NCBI RefSeq assembly: GCF_002892795.1 | Contig: NZ_PJMC01000027.1 | Coordinates: 1 to 42,097 of the forward strand | DNA: 42,097 nucleotides | Source: Arthrobacter sp. AFG20 | GTDB lineage: Bacteria > Actinomycetota > Actinomycetes > Actinomycetales > Micrococcaceae | Reading direction: 5' to 3' | Position numbers and translations under genes: made by a program | Part shown: positions 1 through 7,639 of the stretch, in pieces | Numbering within the stretch: the stretch's first letter is position 1 | Layout of the letters: each line of letters begins with the position of its first letter | The notes under the pieces: generated by a model | Told to the model about the DNA's origin: nothing | Databases searched by the model: none | The model's input: the letters and a program-made list of their open reading frames with translations, nothing else

Positions 1-953
1 ACGGCGTGCCCCTGGTCCCGGTCTACGTGTTCTACTCCATGTTCGGCTTCCAGCGCACCGGCGACGCCTTCTGGGCCGCCGCCGACCAGATGACCCGCGG
101 GTTCATCATCGGCGCCACCGCAGGACGGACCACCCTCACCGGCGAAGGCCTCCAGCACGCCGACGGACACTCCCCCCTGCTGGCCTCCACCAACCCCGCC
201 GTGGTCACCTACGACCCCGCCTACGGCTACGAAATGGGCCACATCGTCCGCGACGGCCTCGAACGCATGTACGGGGTCGCCGCAAGCGGCGAAGACGGAA
301 CCGGAACTGCACCCGATAAGAACGTTATGTACTACATCACGGTCTACAACGAGCCGATCGTCCAGCCCGCGGAGCCGGAGAACCTCGACGTCGAAGGCGT
401 CATCAAGGGCATCTACAAGCTCGCGGCCTCCACCACCGAAGGCCCCAAGAGCCAGATCCTCGCCTCCGGCGTCTCCGTCCCCTGGGCCCTCGAAGCCCAG
501 CGGATCCTCGCCGAAGACTGGGGCGTCTCCGCCGACGTCTGGTCCGTCACCTCCTGGAACGAACTGCGCCGCGACGGCCTCGCCGCCGAAGAGGAAGCCT
601 TCCTCAACCCCGGCAAGGAAGCGCGCCAGCCCTTCGTCACCAAGCAGCTCGCCGGTGCCCAGGGACCCGTCGTCGCTGTCTCGGACTACATGAAGGCCGT
701 CCCGGACCAGATTCGGCAGTTCGTCCCGAACGAGTTCGCCACCCTCGGCGCCGACGGCTTCGGCTTCTCCGACACCCGCGCCGCCGCCCGCCGCTTCTTC
801 AAAAACGACATCCACTCCGTCGTCGTCAAAACCCTCCAGCTGCTGGCGGCGAGGGGCGAGGTGCAGGAGGGCGCGCCGTCGTACGCCATGGACCGCTACA
901 AACTCCTGGACGTCACGGCGGGAACCACAGGAGGAGCCGGCGGCGACTCCTGA
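1..953 (+). CDS. aceE: Pyruvate dehydrogenase E1, homodimeric type (C-terminal part)
   Basis: This is the 3' end of a gene that begins before the window; the frame is open from base 3 and about 316 codons remain of a family that is usually about 900 residues. The visible part covers the end of the pyrimidine-binding domain and the transketolase C-terminal domain. Recognisable stretches are VPVYVFYSMFGFQRTGD, the EGLQHADGHSPL segment, YDPAYGYEMGHIV and, near the end, GFGFSDTR. E1 decarboxylates pyruvate with thiamine diphosphate and acetylates the lipoyl group of E2, giving acetyl-CoA. The homodimeric form is the usual one in Actinobacteria. It supplies acetyl-CoA, which is relevant to the malate synthase encoded further on, although the two genes are too far apart to share a transcript. 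Family assignment is firm. Confidence 0.96.
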   Translation, partial: GVPLVPVYVFYSMFGFQRTGDAFWAAADQMTRGFIIGATAGRTTLTGEGLQHADGHSPLLASTNPAVVTYDPAYGYEMGHIVRDGLERMYGVAASGEDGTGTAPDKNVMYYITVYNEPIVQPAEPENLDVEGVIKGIYKLAASTTEGPKSQILASGVSVPWALEAQRILAEDWGVSADVWSVTSWNELRRDGLAAEEEAFLNPGKEARQPFVTKQLAGAQGPVVAVSDYMKAVPDQIRQFVPNEFATLGADGFGFSDTRAAARRFFKNDIHSVVVKTLQLLAARGEVQEGAPSYAMDRYKLLDVTAGTTGGAGGDS

Positions 954-986
954 CCATCCGCCCGCCGGTTGAACCCCTCGAAACCC

Positions 987-1049
987 GAGTTTTTGTCCAG
1001 ATAATGGCCGCAAAAGGCCGCTGAAGTCGCGATATCTGGACAAAAACTC
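987..1049. repeat. Dispersed palindromic element, copy 1 (63 bp)
   Basis: Perfect 17-bp inverted arms (gagtttttgtccagata and its complement, 987-1003 and 1033-1049) enclose a short internal GGCCGC hairpin. Read on the minus strand, its first 26 bases are identical to the start of the element at 15850-15913. It lies just after aceE and before a convergent small gene, so it may act as a bidirectional terminator. It is immediately followed by another 10-bp inverted repeat (1052-1061 and 1071-1080). Confidence 0.85.
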
Positions 1050-1094
1050 TACGGGTGGTTGCGGCAAGCTCAACCACCCGGCTGGCAACACATT

Positions 1095-1137
1095 AAAAAA
1101 CGACGGCGGCCCTCACCGGATGGTGGGGGCCGCCGTC
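1095..1137 (-). terminator. Intrinsic terminator of the first YegP-like gene
   Basis: On the minus strand an 11-bp perfect GC stem (1127-1137 pairing with 1102-1112), with a further 4-bp CACC/GGTG stem in its loop, is followed by a run of six T (1100-1095). It begins 18 bp after the stop codon of the minus-strand gene ending at 1156. The T run exists only in this orientation, so it terminates that gene; whether it also blocks read-through from aceE is unclear. Confidence 0.85.
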
Positions 1138-1155
1138 CTGCTTCTTTGGGTCAGG

Positions 1156-1341
1156 TCAGGGACGCCTGCGGTCGACGACGAAGCCTGTTGCTGCGCTCTC
1201 CCGGACCGCCGTGATTCCGGCAGTGACAGCCTTGATATTGGAAAAGCTGGGCGATACCGCCACCACGGTTCCGTCATCAGCCGTCAGCCTGAACCGGTAC
1301 TGCCCTGCGCCTGCCGTCTCAATTACGAATGTGCCTGCCAT
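1156..1341 (-). CDS. YegP/DUF1508-like small protein
   Basis: The product is 61 residues and is close to a single YegP (DUF1508) domain: MAGTFVIE, GQYRFRLTADDGTVVAVSPSF, then an Ile/Ala-rich helix and RESAATGF. The family folds as a small alpha/beta unit of unknown biochemical role. The start at 1341 is chosen over an upstream in-frame one because GGAAGGAGC precedes it at good spacing and the domain begins there. A second, longer family member is at 27634-27969. The gene is monocistronic, with its own intrinsic terminator just downstream, and is divergent from the MobA-like gene across 141 bp. Confidence 0.8.
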   Translation of the reverse strand: MAGTFVIETAGAGQYRFRLTADDGTVVAVSPSFSNIKAVTAGITAVRESAATGFVVDRRRP

Positions 1342-1469
1342 AGATGCTCCTTCCGCCAACTGCACCGTTGCAGCTGCCATTACGACCCCCAATTGCCAAC
1401 ACGACATATCCGACGTTAGCCGCCATTCACTGGGCAAACCACCCCTACTACCGGGTAGCCTGTGCGCCC

Positions 1470-1475
1470 TAGGGT
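1470..1475 (+). promoter_or_regulatory. -10 box for a leaderless start (MobA-like gene)
   Basis: TAGGGT ends 7 nt before ATG 1483, and no Shine-Dalgarno sequence is visible. This spacing fits transcription starting at or next to the A of ATG, which is common in Actinobacteria. Inference from sequence only. Confidence 0.5.
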
Positions 1476-1482
1476 AGTAAGC

Positions 1483-2088
1483 ATGGTTTCTTTCCTTCCG
1501 TCCACCACCGGTGTGCTGCTGTCAGCGGGCGCCGGCACCCGCTTGGGCCGGGGCCCGAAAGCCCTGCTTCCGTTCCGGGGCCGCACCCTCGTGGAGGTCC
1601 TGGCCGACGTGCTGCTCGACGGCGGCTGCCGGGAAGTTGTGGTGGTGCTCGGCGCGGGTGCCGGGGACGTCCGCGGGCGGACCGACCTGGCCCGGCACAC
1701 CGTGGTGGAGAACCCGGCGTGGGCCGGCGGAATGGGAAGTTCCTTCCAGGCGGGGCTGGACGGCGCGCGCCAGGAAGACCATGTGCTGGTGGCCCTCGTT
1801 GACCAGCCGGGGCTGACGGCCGAAACCGTCGCCCGGCTGCTGCGGGCGCATAGGCCGGGCCGGGTGACGGCCGCAGCGTACGCCGATGCTTCCGGCCAGT
1901 TCCGGCGGGGCCACCCGCTGCTGCTCGACGCATCGCTGCGCGCGGAAGCCGCGGCGTCTGCGGGCGGAGACGCCGGTGCCCGTTTTTTCCTGCAGGCCCA
2001 CCCGGAGCTGATCGACCTGGTGGACTGCTCCGACCAGTCCGGCGGCGAAGACCTCGACACCCCGGACCAGCTGCACCTGCTCGGCTAG
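1483..2088 (+). CDS. MobA-like NTP transferase (molybdenum cofactor cytidylyltransferase type)
   Basis: The 201-residue product starts with the nucleotidyltransferase signature LLSAGAGTRLGRGPKALLP (about residues 12-30; Lys26 is the usual phosphate-binding lysine). It also has ALVDQPG for the metal-binding Asp, and RGHPLLLD later. Family members (MocA, PucB of Bacillus) attach CMP to molybdopterin for xanthine dehydrogenase-type enzymes. That role fits, because the three-gene xdh operon lies 2 kb away on the other strand. An in-frame GTG at 1462 is an alternative start; ATG 1483 is preferred because of the TAGGGT box 7 nt upstream. The stop codon lies in an 18-bp tandem repeat. The substrate (CTP or GTP) cannot be read from sequence alone. 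Confidence 0.85.
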   Translation: MVSFLPSTTGVLLSAGAGTRLGRGPKALLPFRGRTLVEVLADVLLDGGCREVVVVLGAGAGDVRGRTDLARHTVVENPAWAGGMGSSFQAGLDGARQEDHVLVALVDQPGLTAETVARLLRAHRPGRVTAAAYADASGQFRRGHPLLLDASLRAEAAASAGGDAGARFFLQAHPELIDLVDCSDQSGGEDLDTPDQLHLLG

Positions 2089-2130
2089 TTCAGCTAGCTG
2101 GGCTAGTTCAGCTAGCTGGGCTAGTTCAGC
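2083..2130. repeat. 18-bp tandem repeat over the stop codon
   Basis: The unit GGCTAGTTCAGCTAGCTG is repeated 2.7 times without mismatch, beginning 3 bp before the stop codon of the MobA-like gene. Because 18 is a multiple of 3, the frame carries five TAG codons spaced 9 bp apart. It lies between convergent genes. Confidence 0.9.
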
Positions 2131-2157
2131 GGCGGGCGAGGGCGGTGCGGCCGGCAG

Positions 2158-2808
2158 TCACTGAACCATTCCCGCCGCGAGAAGGTCCTCGAGTCCCTGC
2201 TTGAAGCGGGCCCTCCCGCCATGGGCCGGGTGCCTGATTTTCGGCACGTCCAGGCCGCTGCGGCGGAGGCTGGTGTGGGCAATGTTTCCCACGGCCAGCA
2301 CGGTTTCGATGGGAAAGATCCGCGTCAGGGCCTGCCAGAACGGGGTTCCCAGCGCCGCTTCCGCGGGTGTTGGCGTGCGGTTGGACAGCGGCTGTCCCGG
2401 CACATGCGTATGCCAGGGGCAGGCACTCCACAGCAGAGGAAGGAAGTCGAGCTCGGCCAGCACCTCCCACATCACGGTGGCCGTCGGCTCGGCAGCGACG
2501 CCGGCAGCCTCCGGCGGCAGCACGTACCCCTTTCCGGAACCGAACAGCCCAAAGGAATTAGGAGGGCCCTGGAACATGGTGCGGTTGGTGAACGGAACAC
2601 CGGTAATCCTCATGCCTCGGAAGCCTGGTGCCTCCCCCAGCAGGAGCACCTTCGGTGCCCGGTCCAGCATGTCCCCCAGATAGGCCGCCAGATTTTGCCG
2701 GCGCAGGGCGTTCCCTGGAACCGAGTGGTCGAAGAAGTTGGTACATCCCGGCGGCGTTTCGACGGCCGCGAGCCGGTCAACAAAGGCCTCAATCGGCGGT
2801 GAGGTCAT
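2158..2808 (-). CDS. Uracil-DNA glycosylase superfamily protein
   Basis: The 216-residue product has the two hallmark motifs of the uracil-DNA glycosylase fold: LLLGEAPGFRG (Gly58-Gly62, the water-activating/uracil-binding loop) and IRHPAHGG near the C-terminus (the minor-groove intercalation loop region). Phe73-Asn75 after the first motif is the usual uracil-pocket stretch. It would excise uracil or related bases from DNA in the cytoplasm. The subfamily is not one I can name with confidence, as the motif is not the classical GQDPYH of family 1. Its start codon lies 3 bp after the stop of the aldo/keto reductase gene, so the two are probably co-transcribed. It converges on the MobA-like gene. 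Confidence 0.8.
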   Translation of the reverse strand: MTSPPIEAFVDRLAAVETPPGCTNFFDHSVPGNALRRQNLAAYLGDMLDRAPKVLLLGEAPGFRGMRITGVPFTNRTMFQGPPNSFGLFGSGKGYVLPPEAAGVAAEPTATVMWEVLAELDFLPLLWSACPWHTHVPGQPLSNRTPTPAEAALGTPFWQALTRIFPIETVLAVGNIAHTSLRRSGLDVPKIRHPAHGGRARFKQGLEDLLAAGMVQ

Positions 2809-2811
2809 GAC

Positions 2812-3792
2812 TCACCAGCGGGGGTGGACGGCCTCGCGGAAGTAGTGGTCGTAGATCCAGCGCACGCCTTCGTCGAACTCCGGGCTGAGCACGGTGGCGG
2901 CCGCGGCGGCGTTGGCCCGGGCCTGCTCCACGGAACGGGCGCCGGGAATGACGGACGTGACGCCGTCCTGCGCGGCGACCCACGCGATCGCGGCCTGCGC
3001 GGTCCCCGAGCCCTCCGGCACCAGCTGTTCGAACTCAGCCACCGCCTTGAGCCCCAGCTCGAAGTCCACTCCGGAGAAGGTTTCGCCGACGTCGAAGGCG
3101 TCCCCGGCGCGGTTGTAGTTGCGGTGGTCGTCCGCGGCGAAGACGGTCTCCTTGGTGTACTTCCCGGACAGCAGGCCGGAGGCGAGCGGAACCCGGGCGA
3201 TGATGCCCACGCCTGCGGCCTTCGCGGCGGGGAGCACCTCCTCCAGCGGCTTAAGCCGGAACGCGTTCAGGATGATCTGCACGGACGCGGTTCCTTCGTG
3301 CCGAAGGGCTTCGAGGGCTTCGTCGGTCCGTTCCACGCTGACGCCGTAGTTCCGAATGGCCCCTTCGGCGACGAGGGTGTCCAGGGCGTCGTAAACCTCC
3401 GCCCGGCTGTACACCGCGGTGGGTGGGCAGTGCAGCTGGACCAGGTCCAGGGCCTCAGTCCGCAGGTTGCGCCGCGAACGGTCCACCCACTCGCGGAAGT
3501 TGGCGAGGTTGTAGTTCTCCGGGCGCTGCTCCAGCCGGCGGCCCATCTTCGTGGCCACCGTGATGCCTGTGCCCGGGTTGTCGGCGAGGAACGCTCCGAT
3601 GGCCTGTTCGCTGCGGCCGTCCCCGTAGACGTCCGCCGTGTCGAAGAAGGTCACGCCGGCCTCAGCAGACGCCGCGAGGATGGCCTGCGCCTGTGCGGGG
3701 TCAACGTTGCCCCAGTCCGCGCCGAGCTGCCAGGTTCCCAGTCCCACGACTGAAACGTTCCGTCCGGTCTTGCCTAAGATGCGCTGTTCCAT
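2812..3792 (-). CDS. Aldo/keto reductase
   Basis: The 326-residue protein has the family's catalytic tetrad in place: Asp51 and Tyr56 (DTADVYGDGRSE), Lys82 (VATKMG) and His121 (LVQLHCPP). The N-terminus MEQRILGKTGRNVSVVGLGTW is typical of AKR12/13-like actinobacterial enzymes. It reduces aldehydes or ketones with NADPH; the substrate is unknown. The start at 3792 is chosen over an in-frame start 27 bp upstream because the family begins there and because TATAGT (3799-3804) sits 6 nt before this ATG, suggesting a leaderless or near-leaderless transcript. The uracil-DNA glycosylase gene follows after 3 bp. There is no clear link to purine breakdown. Confidence 0.92.
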   Translation of the reverse strand: MEQRILGKTGRNVSVVGLGTWQLGADWGNVDPAQAQAILAASAEAGVTFFDTADVYGDGRSEQAIGAFLADNPGTGITVATKMGRRLEQRPENYNLANFREWVDRSRRNLRTEALDLVQLHCPPTAVYSRAEVYDALDTLVAEGAIRNYGVSVERTDEALEALRHEGTASVQIILNAFRLKPLEEVLPAAKAAGVGIIARVPLASGLLSGKYTKETVFAADDHRNYNRAGDAFDVGETFSGVDFELGLKAVAEFEQLVPEGSGTAQAAIAWVAAQDGVTSVIPGARSVEQARANAAAAATVLSPEFDEGVRWIYDHYFREAVHPRW

Positions 3793-3798
3793 CCCCCG

Positions 3799-3804
3799 AC
3801 TATA
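3799..3804 (-). promoter_or_regulatory. -10 box before the aldo/keto reductase
   Basis: On the minus strand TATAGT is followed by 6 nt (CGGGGG) and ATG 3792. The match to the -10 consensus is strong and the spacing implies a leader of about zero. It shows the aldo/keto reductase gene has its own promoter rather than depending on the xdh operon upstream. Confidence 0.5.
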
Positions 3805-3848
3805 TGTTGCCGAGCCCACGCAGGCTCACTTCGCGCGCCCGTCGCGGT

Positions 3849-6725
3849 TCATGGAGCGCAAAGTGACTGTGCGTTGCCTGGACCAGCGAAAACGCTCGCG
3901 CCGGCAGGAACGCTGTCAGCAGGAACGAGTCCCGCCTCCTTCAGCCCCAGGTAGATCTTGTCCCGGGCTATCGGCAGCTCGGCGAACCGCACGCCGGTGG
4001 CATTCCGGATGGCGTTGGCCAGCGCGGGTGCCACGGGGTTGAACGGGCTTTCGCTCATGGACTTGGCCCCGAGAGGTCCCATCGCGTCGTTGGTATCGGC
4101 GAAGTACACCTCACTGCGCGGCACGTCGGCGAAGGACGGGATGTGGTACTGCCGCAGGATGTCAGTGGTGACCCGGCCGGCGTCGTCCACGCGGACCTCC
4201 TCGTACAGGGCGGCACCCAGGGCCTGGGCAATCCCGCCCTCGATCTGGCCCCGGCACTGCCGCGGATTCACCACGACGCCGGCATCGGCAGCCTGCACGC
4301 TCTGCAGGATCCGCAGCTCACCGGTCCCGGTGTTCACGGCCACGCGGAAGCCGTGGACGTTGAAGGCCACCGAACGCGGTGTGCCGCCCCAGCGGCCCTC
4401 GGCCTCGAGTTCGACGCCGGCCTGCCGGGCGGCGGCGAACAGTTCAGTGAGCGGTACCCGGATTCCCTCGCAGACGACGGCGTCGCCGTCGAGCACGCAG
4501 CCGGAGGACTGGATCTGCCGGACGCCGGCGGCGAACGCCCGGATCCGGACGGCCAGTTCCTCGGCCGCGGCCAGCGTGGCCTTGCCGGCCACCACGGTGC
4601 CGGCCGATCCGAAGGCGCCGGTGTCGTGCTCGATCAGGTCCGTGTCGGACTGCCGGACGGCGACCCGCGAAGCGACCGTGGACAGCGCCGTCGCCGCCAG
4701 CTGTGCATGCACCGTGGTGGTGCCGTTGCCGAATTCGGCGGTTCCGACGTCGGCGGCGTAAGTTCCGTCGGCCAGGAGCCGGAGCTTGGAATGGGCGAAG
4801 TGGCCCCGCGGCGGCACGGTGTCGATCATGGACAGAGCCGTGCCCTCCCCCGTGACCCAGTCCGGTCCCAGGTCATCCAGCCCGGCGGACCGGTAGCGTT
4901 CGCGGCCGCGTTCCAGCGCGTCCTGCACCAGGCGCGTGCACTGGTCCAGCCCATAGCTGCCGTAGTGGACGTCCTCCTCCGGTTCCGCATGGGTGGAGAG
5001 CATGTCGTCGCCCTCGCGGACCATATTGCGGCGGCGGAACTCCAGCGGGTCCATGCCAATGCCGGCGGCCAGTTCGTCGACGGCCGATTCGATGGCGAAG
5101 ATCATCTGGCTGAGCCCATAGCCCCGGAACGCCCCGGACGGCACGGTGTTGGTATAGACGGCCAGCGCATCGACCTTCTTGTTCGCGCATTTGTAGACGG
5201 CCAGGGATTCGCCGCAGCCGTGGAACATGACCCCGGGGGCGTGGTTGCCATAGGCGCCCGTGTTGGTGAGGACGTCCAGTTGCAGCCCCGTGAGCCTGCC
5301 GTCACTGCTGGCGCCCGCCTTGAGCTTGATGGTGAACGGGTGCCGTGTGGTGCTGGCGGTGAACTGCTCGGTCCGGGTGAACTCCAGCTGCACGGGACGC
5401 CGCAGTTTCAGGGCGGCGAGCGCGGCGATGTCCTCGGTCAGCACTTCCTGCTTTCCGCCGAAGCCGCCACCCACCCGGCCCGCCACCACGTGGACCTTGT
5501 CCTCCGGCAGCCCGAACAGGCGGCAGAGCGTGCGGCGCACCAGGAACGGGACCTGGCTGGACGTGCGCACCTGCAGCCTGCCGTCGTCGTCCACCGAGGC
5601 GATGGACGCATGGGTTTCCAACGCGACGTGCTGGACGCGCTGGGTGCGGTAGGTCTGCTCGTGGATGAAGTCGGCGGCCGCGAAGCCGTCGCTGACGCTG
5701 CCGAGTTCGGAGTGCAGCTCGGCCACGATGTTCCGCTCCGGCTGGGCGATCCGTGCCGAGCCGGCATCCTTGTCCCCGTGCAGGGCAGGCGCGCCGGGCG
5801 CGATGGCGTCCTGCGGGGTGAACACCGCTTCGAGCTCCTGGTATTCCACGCGGACGGCTCGGACGCCCGCCTCCGCCGCCCCCACCGATTCGGCGACGAC
5901 GGCGGCCACCCGCTGCCCGCGGAACCTCACCACGGTGTCCAGCAGACGGGTGTCGTCGGGGTCGTCGGTGTAGAGCTCGTGCTGGGCGCTGGAATACAGC
6001 TGGTCCGGGGCGTCCTCGGCGGTGAAGACGGCTACCACTCCGGGCACCTCCATGGCCGCCGCGGTGTCGATGGACACGACGCGCGCGTGCGCATGCGGTG
6101 AGCGCACGAGTTTCATATGCAGCAGGCCGGGCAGCGCCTCGGCCGGGACGTCCAGCGTGTAGCGCGCCTGCCCCGTGACCACTGCGCGGCTGGCCGGGGC
6201 CGGAACGTCGTCGCCCAGCCGGCCGGGCACCGGGGCGGGCTGCCCCTCGCCGGCAATTCCCGACCCGGGGCCTTCCGGGGCCGGGTGGCCTTCGTGGCCG
6301 CAGACGGCGTCCGCGATGGCCCGGTAACCGGTGCAGCGGCACAGGTTGCCCTTCAGGTTGCGCGGCAGGTTTTCCTTCTGCGCGTCGTCGAACGTGGCGG
6401 CCGTCATCACCATGCCCGCCGTGCAGAAGCCGCACTGGAAGCCCTGGCGCTCCAGGAACTGCTGCTGCACCGGGTGCAGGTCAGCTCCCTTGGTCGTGGC
6501 TGCGAGGCCTTCGATGGTGGTGACGGCATGGCCTTCGGCGCGCACGGCCGGATAGATGCAGCTGTGCACCGGGGTGCCGTCCACGTGCACGGTGCAGGCA
6601 CCGCAGTCGCCGCCGTCGCAGCCCTTCTTCACGCCGAAGTTGCCCTGCTCCCGGAGAAACGTGCGCAGGCACTGGCCGGGCCGCGGCTGCGCCTGTACCG
6701 GCGCGCCGTTGATTTCCATGGCCAT
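3849..6725 (-). CDS. Xanthine dehydrogenase, fused [2Fe-2S] and molybdopterin-binding subunit
   Basis: This 958-residue protein joins two subunits that are separate in many bacteria. Residues 1-150 are the iron-sulfur part: one cluster is bound by Cys36, Cys41, Cys44 and Cys56, the second by Cys98, Cys101, Cys129 and Cys131 (QCGFCTAGM and NLCRCTGYR). A Pro/Gly-rich linker (about 140-170) leads to the molybdenum-cofactor part, with VGGGFGGKQE, AFRGYGLSQ and GAKSMSESPFNP; the last holds the Glu that acts as general base in the family. With the FAD subunit encoded just upstream it should oxidise hypoxanthine and xanthine to urate. The start is ATG 6725, 2 bp after the stop of the FAD gene and preceded by GAGAGGGG; the open frame extends further but without homology. 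Confidence 0.93.
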   Translation of the reverse strand: MAMEINGAPVQAQPRPGQCLRTFLREQGNFGVKKGCDGGDCGACTVHVDGTPVHSCIYPAVRAEGHAVTTIEGLAATTKGADLHPVQQQFLERQGFQCGFCTAGMVMTAATFDDAQKENLPRNLKGNLCRCTGYRAIADAVCGHEGHPAPEGPGSGIAGEGQPAPVPGRLGDDVPAPASRAVVTGQARYTLDVPAEALPGLLHMKLVRSPHAHARVVSIDTAAAMEVPGVVAVFTAEDAPDQLYSSAQHELYTDDPDDTRLLDTVVRFRGQRVAAVVAESVGAAEAGVRAVRVEYQELEAVFTPQDAIAPGAPALHGDKDAGSARIAQPERNIVAELHSELGSVSDGFAAADFIHEQTYRTQRVQHVALETHASIASVDDDGRLQVRTSSQVPFLVRRTLCRLFGLPEDKVHVVAGRVGGGFGGKQEVLTEDIAALAALKLRRPVQLEFTRTEQFTASTTRHPFTIKLKAGASSDGRLTGLQLDVLTNTGAYGNHAPGVMFHGCGESLAVYKCANKKVDALAVYTNTVPSGAFRGYGLSQMIFAIESAVDELAAGIGMDPLEFRRRNMVREGDDMLSTHAEPEEDVHYGSYGLDQCTRLVQDALERGRERYRSAGLDDLGPDWVTGEGTALSMIDTVPPRGHFAHSKLRLLADGTYAADVGTAEFGNGTTTVHAQLAATALSTVASRVAVRQSDTDLIEHDTGAFGSAGTVVAGKATLAAAEELAVRIRAFAAGVRQIQSSGCVLDGDAVVCEGIRVPLTELFAAARQAGVELEAEGRWGGTPRSVAFNVHGFRVAVNTGTGELRILQSVQAADAGVVVNPRQCRGQIEGGIAQALGAALYEEVRVDDAGRVTTDILRQYHIPSFADVPRSEVYFADTNDAMGPLGAKSMSESPFNPVAPALANAIRNATGVRFAELPIARDKIYLGLKEAGLVPADSVPAGASVFAGPGNAQSLCAP

Positions 6726-6727
6726 GC

Positions 6728-7639
6728 TCAGGCCCCTCTCTTCGTCTTCAATGTCTGCGGCGGCCAGAAGTCGCCGGACACTGCTGCCGGCGCTCCTGCC
6801 GGCGTGCGCAGTTCCGCCCGGATTTCCTCGGCCAGGCGGTGCGTCATGTCGCGGCGCCACTCCGGCAGCCCGTGGATGTCGTCGTGGTACTGGCCCGCCG
6901 GGATGGCGGCCCCAAGTCCGTCCGCCAGCTCCGCCGCGCCCGGCAGGGATGCAAACCGGAGCTGCACGGGACGTTTGGTGGCGGCGGTGACGGTGAGCGT
7001 GAACCGGCCGCCGCCGTCGAGCCTTCCGATCAGCAGCACTCCCGACCTGCCGAGGTTGCTCAGCGAGAGCCGGCGGAACGCCACCTTGGAGGACAGGGCC
7101 GACGCCGGCAGGCTGACGCTGCGGAGCAGCTCGCCGGGTGCCAGTGCGTTTTGCCCGTCCCCGGTGATGAAGTCGGCCACCGGCAGTTCCCGGCGGGAGC
7201 CTCCCGGGCCGAGGACCGTGGCCGTGCCGTCCAGCCCGGCGCACAGGGAGATCATGGGGCCGGCCGGCAGGGATGTGCACAGGTTGCCGCCCACGGTGGA
7301 CATGTTCCAGACCTTGAAGGACGCCACGAAGGAGTCGCAGCAGGGCCGGATGAGGTCCAGGCCAGGCCAGTCCCGCGTGGCCTCTTCTGCCAGCTTTTCC
7401 GGGAGCGCGTACAGTTCGGCAACGGTGCAGGTGGCGGCGAGCTCAATGCCGTCCGCCGTCACGGTGATGGGCCACCAGCCGGCGGAGCCGAGGTCCAGCA
7501 GGCGCCGCAGCGGCTCGGGACCGAAGGCCGTGCTGCCGTAGGAAAAGAGGACGGTGCCGCCCGCGAGCCAGGCGTCGCCGTCGCGCCAGTCGGCGGGGTC
7601 GGTGGTGCGGACCACCGCCTCGATGGTGTTCATGTCCAT
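6728..7639 (-). CDS. Xanthine dehydrogenase FAD-binding subunit
   Basis: The 303-residue product resembles the FAD-binding middle subunit of molybdenum hydroxylases (CoxM/PucC type). AGGTVLFSYG (about 26-35) and TVGGNLCTSLPAG (about 117-129) are the two FAD-contact motifs, and the C-terminal CO-dehydrogenase flavoprotein domain follows. It passes electrons from the iron-sulfur clusters to NAD or another acceptor. The start at 7639 has AGGAG five bases upstream; ATG 7633 is possible. It overlaps the 3' end of the XdhC gene by 10 bp and is followed after 2 bp by the fused Fe-S/Mo subunit, so the three genes are translationally coupled. Confidence 0.92.
   Translation of the reverse strand: MDMNTIEAVVRTTDPADWRDGDAWLAGGTVLFSYGSTAFGPEPLRRLLDLGSAGWWPITVTADGIELAATCTVAELYALPEKLAEEATRDWPGLDLIRPCCDSFVASFKVWNMSTVGGNLCTSLPAGPMISLCAGLDGTATVLGPGGSRRELPVADFITGDGQNALAPGELLRSVSLPASALSSKVAFRRLSLSNLGRSGVLLIGRLDGGGRFTLTVTAATKRPVQLRFASLPGAAELADGLGAAIPAGQYHDDIHGLPEWRRDMTHRLAEEIRAELRTPAGAPAAVSGDFWPPQTLKTKRGA

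Noticed and set aside
987..1080. Insertion sequence end or attachment site
   Set aside because: No transposase or integrase gene and no target duplication was seen; a small palindromic repeat element is the better description.
2083..2130. CRISPR-like array
   Set aside because: Units are directly adjacent without spacers and only 18 bp long, so it is a simple tandem repeat.
6726..7280. N-terminal extension of the fused xanthine dehydrogenase frame
   Set aside because: It overlaps the FAD subunit gene in another frame and is not homologous; ATG 6725 has a ribosome-binding site.
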